From NCBI GenBank assembly GCA_017607445.1, contig JAEVHH010000003.1:3906001-3970000 (forward strand): 64,000 nucleotides of DNA, given 5' to 3'. The notes beneath the pieces were generated by a model. The model saw nothing but the letters and a program-made list of their open reading frames with translations. It was not told the origin of the DNA and ran no database searches. Source of the stretch: Histoplasma ohiense. Taxonomy: Eukaryota; Ascomycota; Eurotiomycetes; Onygenales; Ajellomycetaceae. Position numbers and translations under genes: made by a program. Below are positions 55,709 to 64,000 of this stretch, piece by piece. Numbering within the stretch: the first letter of the stretch is position 1; every line of letters begins with the position of its first letter.

Positions 55709-56242
55709 TATGATGAATGTACTTCAATTAATGATTTGATACTATTCTAATTACAGATTATGAATTGATTAAGAAAAGAAAGAGAAAAGAAATCAGAAGA
55801 AAAGATCATATGAAGAAAATTCTTATAGAGAAAAGTTTGAGATGGAAGAATATCAGAAGCTGCTCCACAGTGAAGTGTGGAGTGGAAGAACATTAAGAAG
55901 TATGTGTAAGAATTGTTAGAAACTACACAAACATGAAGTATGAGATGAGGAAATCATTGAGAGCTATATAGAAGAATCATTAGAGACTATATGAGTGTGG
56001 AACACAGAGTGAGAGAATGTTAGAAGCTACACAGAAGAATTGTTAGAGACTATATGAGTGTGGAGCACAGAGCAGAAGAACATTAAGAGCTATATGAAAG
56101 AATTGTTAGAAACTACACAAGTGCGGAGCACAGAGCAGAAGAACATTGAGGGTTACATGAGGTCACAGCGACCAGGAACAAGTGGGTGCAGGAGGGGAGT
56201 TGATTGCGTAAGTTAATTACTAACAGGTGCTAACCTGTCACA
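55709..56242 (-). repeat. 5' LTR of the Gypsy element
   Basis: 534 bases. Its inner third (56100-56240) is less mutated than the 3' LTR, still reading GGTTACATGAGG, GACCAGGAACAAG and GGTGCTAACCTGTCACA. Confidence 0.92.
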
Positions 56243-56546
56243 AATCTGACTTAATCAATAAAATAAAATATGAACAACTTCAGTGATGTCTAGATTATCA
56301 AGATTGAACTCTAGAAGATTGAAAAAAAGTTATATAATCAGATAAAACATCTGTTATATTGTTTCATTATTATGAAAAATATTGAATTTGAAAAATCTTC
56401 AAGAAAAGATTCTCTTGAAGTTGTATATATAAATGATGAAAGAAATCTTCTGTAACAGATGTATTTTGATTAACAATTTGATACTATTCTAATTACAGAT
56501 TACAAATTGATTAAGAAAAGAAAGAGAAAAGAAATTAGAAGAAAAG
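56243..56546. other. AT-rich DNA with an LTR remnant
   Basis: 56243-56450 continues the DNA interrupted by the Gypsy element. 56452-56546 is a ~95-bp fragment of the same LTR family in the minus orientation (CAGATGTATTTTGATTAACA...). Confidence 0.6.
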
Positions 56547-57616
56547 TGTAATGAATTAGCATCTGTTAGTAGTTAACTTACACAATCAATCTCTTCTGTC
56601 TCATGTTCCACACTCATGTACATCTACTCATCTCTGTTATTGCACTCTGTGCTTATGTAGTCTCTAATGATTCTTTCATATAATCTCTTCTATCTCACAC
56701 TCTGTGCTTGTGTAGTTCTAACAATTCTTTCACATAATCCTCAATATTCTTCCACTCTGTACTTCACTCTGTGCTTCACTGTAAGACAGCTTTTGATATT
56801 CTTCTGCTCTGATCTTCTCTCTATAAAAATCCTCTTTGTATGATCTTTTCTTCTGATCTCTTTTCTCTTTCTTTTCTTAATCAATTTGTAATCTGTATTT
56901 AGAATAGTGCTAGATTGTTAATTGAAGTATATCTGTTATATTATAAATTGATTCATCTATATTGACTTGAGTGCTCTATATTTACAATTGCACTCAGATG
57001 TTCAAGTTAAGAATAAGTTATCAAGTCTTCACAAAGCTGTGTTGTTGTGATAACATCTGCAATTTTCAAAGTTCTACAAAGCTGTATCACTGTGATAGTG
57101 CTGTGAAGAAGTCTGAATGTTTATGAAGTATTTTCTTCAAGAATAAGAACTGAATCTTCTGATCTTCAAGCTATCAGAACTAAGAACTATAATTTTGTAT
57201 GAAAACAAAATGAATTACAAACACTTCTTCATGAGTGAGAATCAAAGTCTTGCTGAAGATAATACTGAGCTTTGTAATTTTCTTCAGCAGCAATTCTTGC
57301 AGATGACAGAGCTTCAATAACAACTGAATCATCTGAGTATAAATACATCAAAAACTATACAGACATTAACATCTTCTGTGTATAAAAGAAAAGAACATCT
57401 CTCTTTTCTCAATAAGTTTGCAGAAGAGCTCTCAATCTATCTAGTTTGAAAATAAAAGACAAAAGTTAAGTTTGAAGAAGATGAGTCTGTGATAGACTCT
57501 CTGCTCTTGCAAGTCTACTATATTTATAGTTGACTAGAAGAAGACACTCTAGCAAAATTTCAACTTTGAATTGAGTTATATACACATGAAATGTGTATCT
57601 CTGAAAAAGTCTTTTG
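56547..57616 (+). mobile_element. Truncated Gypsy copy, opposite orientation (LTR plus gag start)
   Basis: An LTR of about 394 bases (56547-56940) reads TGTAATGAATTAGCATCTG to TATATCTGTTATA, an internally deleted relative of the 534-bp LTR, now on the + strand. It is followed by a leader and a gag start at 57210 (MNYKHFFMSENQ, then LQQQFLQMTELQ and HLSFLNKFAEELS). The copy breaks off near 57616. Together with the adjacent minus-strand LTR fragment it makes a head-to-head inverted arrangement. Confidence 0.75.
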
Positions 57617-58993
57617 TCAACTGTGAGGTGTAGTGACAGTGTGAAGAGTAACAGTAGAAGATAGTTTATAGTATAACAGAGATAATAGTAATATATTATA
57701 GAGTGTAATATAGTAGCATAATGTAGTGTAGCTAATCACTAAGGAAGAAAAGAAAGAGAAAGAAGATGTGTGAAATACATACATCAATATATATATACAT
57801 ATAGAAATAGCAGTAGTGAGAGTATAATGGAAAGAGGTAAGAATAAGTGAAGATAATAAGGAAATAATAAATGAGTGCATTACAATTGCCTCTCTTTTTT
57901 ATAAGAGCTGCTCTGTAAGAGATGATTGTAGGTATAATTATGAGAGTAGTGTGAAGTATGCACATAGAATGTTAAGAAGGTAGCAATCTCTATTATTCAA
58001 AACTAATTGCTGATCTTCTAATATCTACAGATATCAGTGAGCATTATATAGATGATCATCACATGCTACAGCTGTCTATAATGCTGTGTGTTATATCTCT
58101 TCTCATTAATTCTGATGTGTTCTGTGTTCTTCTATCATCATATAGCTATTTTCTAATATAGATATCTCTGTTGCATCTATTACAATTATCTCTTTTCTTC
58201 AAAGACCTGGTCCTCAGAGCTTCTTACTGCAACATGTGAAGTTTGTAACATATACTGTGTGGTTAATATTGTATAGAGTTCACAGAATCAGACTGAATTA
58301 ATTGTTGAGATTAATTCTGAAATATTACTGTTTCAGAAGAATATTTTTCCATCTTCAGTGTCAATGCAGTTCAATCACAATTTAGACACAACTTCTGAAT
58401 CTCTTTTCTTTGACTTCTACATCAAAAATCACACTCCACTGAAAATCATCACCAACATCACCACTAACAATTTTTTATTAAAAAAGAATACATCAATTTA
58501 TCAAACAAAGTACACTGTATCTTTCTATGCAATTTTTATTGCAAAATTCAAAGTTTTGATTGTATGATTGTGTTTTCCATTTTGAGTTGAGTTTTGTGTT
58601 GTTGCAATCTCTTTGATCAATATTGCAATATTGATTTCAATCTTCAACATCTGTTTTTCTTTCTTGTTGTTTTTGCTTCTCCTCCTTCTTTGAACAAGGT
58701 CTTGATACTGATTAAAGTTATGATAGAATATCAGAACCAGCTGTTTTCATTGCTGATTTGAAGTCTATGAAGAGTGATATATTGTCTGCCATTGAGAGCA
58801 TTTGCTTGGGTTGTCTGGAGAGATTGCAGAACCCTTCAGTATATTCTTACTTTGTAAATGATGAATGAACATACTGTCACATCTGTCATATATCAAATAG
58901 AAGTTGTGCTGCTGTAAGTTTTCTTAAACTGAGATTGTTAAGAGTACTAATGAGTTATAGATATCTGAGTGCTTTCACAAAACTGATCAATCT
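57617..58993. other. AT-rich low-complexity DNA, no gene supported
   Basis: 57617-57980 is TA/GTA-rich, and its long minus frames are low-complexity artefacts. 58000-58990 has only short, stop-ridden frames. Confidence 0.45.
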
Positions 58994-59880
58994 TTGATCA
59001 ATGAATTTCACAAAATGCTGCTCTCTGATGAAGTTCTGAATGAGAGATTTGTCAGATATCAAACTGTTGTTGTGAGGTTTGTACTTGATATACAGATCTA
59101 CAAAAATATAGATGAGATTCTAGAATTCTATATAAACTCTGATGATCTGTTGTCACAGCAGAGTATGATATTCAATTATAGCAGCATTTCAGAAAGTGTG
59201 TTTTTGTGTTCTGCTATTACATCAATGTCATTCTCACTGAGTCAAGATCTTGGTACATTATTTGAGTTGGCTGATAATGTAGATGAAGATGAGAAAGCAG
59301 ACAGTTTCATTGAAGTGTTAGAAAGAAATACAGCAGCATATTGCTGTCATTGTATTCAATATTTGACAACATCACTCTGTCATCATTGTGAGTCTGCTGA
59401 GAATTGACACAAAAAATGCAAACACTGCTTGATGACAAAGCATATCTGCATTTCAGTAAGTTATTATTCAAAACAGATGTTTTTACAGTATATAATATTA
59501 ACTTTCTATTAGATGTCAGCAGATGCTGTTGAATTGACTCAGATGATTATCAACACTGTTGAGGATTTAATTGTCACTGATATGAATGCTTCAAACATTA
59601 ATGTTTTACAGAGTGCTGTGACTGTGATGATTAGATTCTTTGCTGTGAAAATCTGAAAGATTCAATGAGACAGTTCTTCTGAGACTTCAGCTGAAACAGT
59701 GATTGATGAGATTTCAGTGATTACATCATCAGTCACAGCTTTCAAGTCATTGTTGAAATGTTGTGCTTCATCAGTTGAGAAAATCCAAGATAATAAGCAG
59801 ATTTGCTTTGATGACAATTTCTCAAATAACACTAATCAAGCTGAGGCAGATCTGTTTTTTAATCTCTGAGTGGAATAAGT
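58994..59880 (+). pseudogene. Degenerate ORF with a clustered Cys motif, unidentified
   Basis: A 137-codon frame (58994-59404) reads MINEFHKMLLSDEVLNERF, then LGTLFELADNVDEDEKADSF and CCHCIQYLTTSLCHHCES. Past a stop it continues HKKCKHC. A GTAAGT...CTATTAG pair (59457-59518) could be an intron before a second frame MSADAVELTQMIINTVEDLI. The C-x2-C...C-x2-C...C-x2-C spacing suggests a zinc-binding module. It could be a repeat-derived gag-like protein or a mutated multicopy fungal gene. Confidence 0.4.
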
Positions 59881-60250
59881 ATATTCAGCAATTATTGTCA
59901 TTTTCTTCATTTTTGTTTACTGACTGACTTCTGATAGATTTTATTAAACTGTTTTAAGTACTTCTGACTGTTCATCAAGTTTTTCTCAGATTCTCAAGAA
60001 TTATCTGCATCTGTACAATCTTTTCATTTGACAAGATATTGTGTTTGATCACAGTACTGATGCTTGTCTAATATAGTTTCAACTTCTCATTTCTCTTATA
60101 TATCTATAATTATCAGTTCTGCTTGCAGAATTTGTCTGTCACATATGTGATATGATTCAAGAAGAAAAACATGAAATATAGAATGAATTTCTTTATATTA
60201 CAGTATGAGTTTCAATTTGTACATCTGCATACTGCAGATATCAATTATTT
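59881..60250. other. AT-rich DNA, nothing recognised
   Basis: No frame or repeat could be assigned. It may include the 3' end or LTR of the element that follows. Confidence 0.35.
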
Positions 60251-63200
60251 GAAAGAGACTCAAAAATTGATGATCTAGTTTGAGTGAGGGTTGTAAGATG
60301 GATATATTTTTTGCATGCAGCATTACTCAGTTCTCTATCTTAAAGCTTTTTGATATATAATACTGATTATAATACTTTTTCTCAGCTGCTTTGACAGCTT
60401 TCAGACATTCTCAGATTTTGTTCTTCACTTGCTTCATCCATTTCACTTGTTCCATCACTGATTTTGATGTGTCTGTGCTTGAAGGTTTCATGTCTATACA
60501 AAGTTCAGTTGGTCGGCTGATCATTACTTCAGATGATGTCATTTTTATCAATGTGTGGAAGATGTTGTTATATATTCATTGTGTCAGAGAAATTCATTCT
60601 ATTCAATTATCTTGCTGGTAGCTGCAATATGTGTGAAGATAATGTTCAATCATCTGGTTCAATTGTTCTGTCTGACTGTCAGTTTGTGGATGGAATGCTG
60701 TTGATAATTTTCATTGAACATGGAGCAGATAACACAATGTCAATCAAAACTTGCTATTTATTAATGAATCTCAATTGCTAATAATGTTCACAGATAGATC
60801 AAAGTTCTTCACAACTCTTCATACAATAATATTCACAAGTTCTTCTGCATCTAACTCTGAAGATATGGACACAATTATGGTTCATTTGATGAATAAATCA
60901 ACAAATACAACAATAGTATTATAGATTTGATTTCTCTTTTTATTATCTGACAGATCTTCAATAAAGTTCATGCTAATTGTATGTCATTTCTTATCTGACA
61001 CTGAATGTGATTGTAGCAATCTGTACAGCTTGTGCTGTGATATCTTGATATATTAACAAACATCACAAGTTCTCACATATTCTGCAATCTCATCACTCAT
61101 ATCATGTCACAAGTACTTGTGTTTGATTACTTTGATGATTTTGTCACATTCAAAATGGCCATCTTGAGAATCATTGTGATTTATTTTCATTATTTCATAT
61201 TTTACAGTCTTGTTTTGTGATATGTAGACTTTATCATCTTTTCTGAGCAGATCATCTTTATCTACTACTTAGATTGAATAATTATCTATACTAGTGTCAC
61301 TCATCTCTAGTCTTCTGCAAAGTTCAGATATGCTAATGTCTCTATTCTGAATCTGCAGTAAGAGTTCAATGATAGATTCAGCTATCTCTTTGCAATAGAC
61401 TGTCTCAGACTCAAATATTTTGATGACTAGAATCTGTGATATCAGAGTCTTTAGATTTAACTCTGTAACATCTGTGATTTTATTCTCATCTGCAGATGTG
61501 TTCTTTATTCTGCAGAGATTGTTGTCATCAATGACTATAAGTCTCTTTACTCAATAATTTTCATTAGCTTGCAGATCTTTTCACATCATTTTGACACATT
61601 GATCTAACTTTGTGTTTTCTTTTGTTTTTAGTGACTTAAAGATTCTTTTACACAGCTTCTCTTGCAGAGTAGAAAGCTCTGTCAAGAAAGCTGTGTGTTT
61701 TACAAAATCTGAATGATGACTTGATACATCTGCAGAATTATTTTTCTCAGAACAGTGCTCTATTTCAAAATCAAATGCTGAGAGTATTTTCATTCAGTGA
61801 ATCTGACACTCATTTAGCTGCTTCATTATCATGAAATGCTGAAGATTGATATGATCAGATAAAACAGTTATTGAGTGTCTGCTATCATATAAGTAGTGAC
61901 ATCATTGTCTGAAAGCTTCTACAATCAGTAATATTTCTAGATCATATGTTTGATAACATCTTTCTGTTTCTGTGAGCTTTCTAGACCAAAACACAATTGA
62001 GTGTCAGTGATCATCATTCATTAATTGTGATATTACTGCAGTGATTGCAACATCAGATCTGTTCATTTCTATACAGAGTTTTCACTGCAGATCAAAGTGA
62101 ATCAACAATGATGCTTTTGTAAAGCATTCTTTTAACTGCAAAATTGCATGCTTGCAGTTTTCATCTAACTGAACAGATACATTATTCTTCCCCCTTTTCA
62201 TTTTGTAATCTTTTAACAATTCAGTCAGAGGTGCTGTTATTATCAAAAACTTGTATATGAATTGATGATAGAAATTAATGAATTCTAGAAATATTTGCAA
62301 TTTGTTTATAGTTCACAGTTCTGATTAATCTAGAATCATGTTGATGCAGCATTTCTCAACAGTAATGCTCTGTGTGGTAACCACAAAACTCAAAAATTCA
62401 ATTTCTGTTGCATGGAACATACACTTACTAAGTTTGACATATAGTCTTCATCATCTTAACCATTCCAGCATGTTCTTAACATGGACAACATGTTCATCAA
62501 GTGTGTTTGAATAGATTATGATATTGTCAAGATAAGCCATGCAATATATATCTAAAAGATCACTGAGAGCTTTGTTGATATAAGATTGAAAGATCACAGA
62601 GACATTGATTAGCTCAAAAGATAAGACTAGATATTCAAAATGTTCATATCATCTTCAAAATGCTGTTTTTCATTCATTCTCTGCTTGTATGTGAATTCTA
62701 TGATACACATCTCTAAGATTCAGTTGTGTATATATTTTGGCACCTGCTAATCTATCAAGTATTTCACTTATCAAGGGCAGTGGATATCAATTCTTGATCA
62801 TTATTTCATTCAATCCTCAATAATCCACACAAAGATGCAGAGTTCCATCTTTCTTCAGTGTAAATAACACTGATGCACTGACTGAGCTCTTGAATGAATG
62901 TATCCAATTCTTCTCTAACATCTTTTTGATATATTCTCAGAGGACAGAGAGTTCTTGAGGTGATAAGTTATATATCAGTTGATATGAGAGTTCCTTGCCA
63001 GGTTTGAGCTCTATGGCATGATCATGAGATGCATGTTCCACATCAGATATATCTTCTTGAAATACATCAAAATAATCTTTATAATCATCTGAGATATTTG
63101 GCTCAGTTGCTGCACTCACAGCTTGTAATGATAAGACAGTGAATATAATATTGCCATCATCAATTAGTGTTGTGAATTCTTTAGCAGTATTCAGATGTAT

Positions 63201-64000
63201 GTGGTTAATATTCAATGCTTTTCTATAGATTCAGCATCTTCACACCCAGTCAATATCAGAGTTCACAGCTTTCAACCACAGCATGCTCAAAATTACATCA
63301 TATTCACTAATGTCAGCCTCTTTGAAATGATGGAATCCTTTTTGAAGAATGTGTTCATCATTGATAATCTTCATTGCAGCTCTTCATTGTTCATATGATT
63401 TAATCTTATGATTATCAACTGCTTCCACTACTTTTGATTTACCTTCTGTCTTCAAGAAATATTTTGATGCCCAGGCATGGGACACAAAGTTTGCATTCAC
63501 ATCAGAATCCACTAGCATCCACATCATTGACCATCCCACTTCTGTCAGCATCCACATATTCATCATCAATAATCATTTATCTCACAGTCTAGTTGTTCAT
63601 ATTCTCAATACAGCAGCTGCTTCTATAATTGAAATTGTTGATTTTTTGCTTATCAAACTTGATTGCACTTTTCAGAGTGTAACATTCAACAATCATTTGC
63701 AACATAACTCTTCTTATAGCAGTGAGAACACTTCTTCATCCAGTTATATTTATCTTTCTTGATTTGTTCAGTTGAATCTGTTTGTTCCTCTCATTTCCTC
63801 TTGTTCCAACAGTTGCTAGATTTATCAGAATGACACTGATTTTCTATGAATATTGCAGATCTTTCTTTGCAGATAGCATGTCATTATTCTGATATATTTT
63901 TCTCAAAAGTCTGTAGAGTTTGAAGCAACTCTTTGTAGTTCTGAGGCTCTTGATTTCAACAATCAAATTTTGTGTGTAATATCTTCAACATTTTACTACA
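60251..64000 (-). mobile_element. Second Gypsy family, partial, cut by the window end
   Basis: Minus-strand coding, degenerate. A zinc-knuckle relic CSHCYKKSYVANDC lies near 63690-63730 and a protease MLVDSDVNANFVSHAWA at 63384-63569. The RT start is at 62937-63215 (DYKDYFDVFQEDISD, HDHAIELKPGKELS, IYNLSPQELSVL). The RNase H-side frames are 62082-62300 (FLEFINFYHQFIYKF) and 61581-61793 (FDFEIEHCSEKNNSADVSS). An integrase core near 60620-60760 reads STAFHPQTDSQTEQLNQMIE. The linker and motif details differ from the 50-56 kb element, so it is a separate family. No LTR was identified in the window. Confidence 0.85.

Larger units (their letters stand above)
50145..56242 (-). mobile_element. Complete but mutated Ty3/Gypsy LTR retrotransposon, 6.1 kb
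   Basis: Two LTRs of 534 bases each (50145-50678 and 55709-56242) are flanked by the 5-bp duplication AATCT at 50140-50144 and 56243-56247. On the coding (minus) strand the LTR starts TGTGACAGGTTAGCACC and ends CTGTCACA. Domain order 5'-gag-protease-RT-RNase H-integrase-3' places it in the Gypsy superfamily. Every ORF is broken, mostly by TGA where CGA or TGG is expected. Confidence 0.93.

Noticed and set aside
57617..57965. Hydrophobic minus-strand ORFs (87 and 77 codons)
   Set aside because: Translations of TA-rich low-complexity DNA, with no start context or family features.

Overview
The window is genomic DNA of a filamentous ascomycete. Short spliceosomal introns (GTAAGT/GTATGT donors, CTAAC-type branch sites, YAG acceptors), a Zn2Cys6 regulator with a Fungal_trans_2 domain, and fungal gene families (BNA7, TIM44, RIC1, SGT2, CKB1) all point there. 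Gene content together with a large AT-rich, Gypsy-filled tract fits an onygenalean dimorphic fungus, Blastomyces-like. That placement is inference; the sequence has no species marker.

Layout. 1-15 kb is a loosely packed accessory stretch. It holds the 3' end of a kynurenine formamidase gene, a broken protein-arginine deiminase gene, a five-exon Zn2Cys6 regulator, a small Dabb (A/B barrel) protein, a secreted BBE-like FAD oxidase, a 119-residue secreted cysteine-rich protein and a kinase-like fragment. 15-26 kb carries CKB1, a mitochondrial-type protein of unknown function, a FYV6/FAM192A-type splicing factor, an I78-type proteinase inhibitor and a single-pass membrane protein. 26-44 kb is a housekeeping block: a VARP/Vrl1-like VPS9-ankyrin-PX protein, mitochondrial uS11 (divergent from TIM44), SGT2 (divergent from RIC1), TMA20 and OLA1. 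From about 45 kb to the end the DNA is AT-rich and repeat-filled: a 999-bp TIR element with TAA target duplication, a 301-bp MITE-like element, a complete 6.1-kb Gypsy element with 534-bp LTRs and AATCT target duplication, a related Gypsy fragment in the opposite orientation, and part of a second Gypsy family cut by the window end. One apparently intact gene survives in this tract, a 171-residue secreted protein with a Kex2-type site and a six-cysteine C-terminus.

Functional links. Two Rab-GEF type proteins (Vrl1-like for Rab5/Vps21-type endosomal traffic; Ric1 for Ypt6/Golgi recycling) lie within 15 kb. TIM44 and uS11m share a 544-bp divergent promoter and both serve mitochondria. TMA20 and OLA1 are adjacent on the same strand and both act around translation. 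The regulator, Dabb protein and FAD oxidase at 3.5-10.5 kb could be a small metabolic gene set, but no backbone synthase is present. Gene models below were spliced by eye; frames were checked through every junction that is given.
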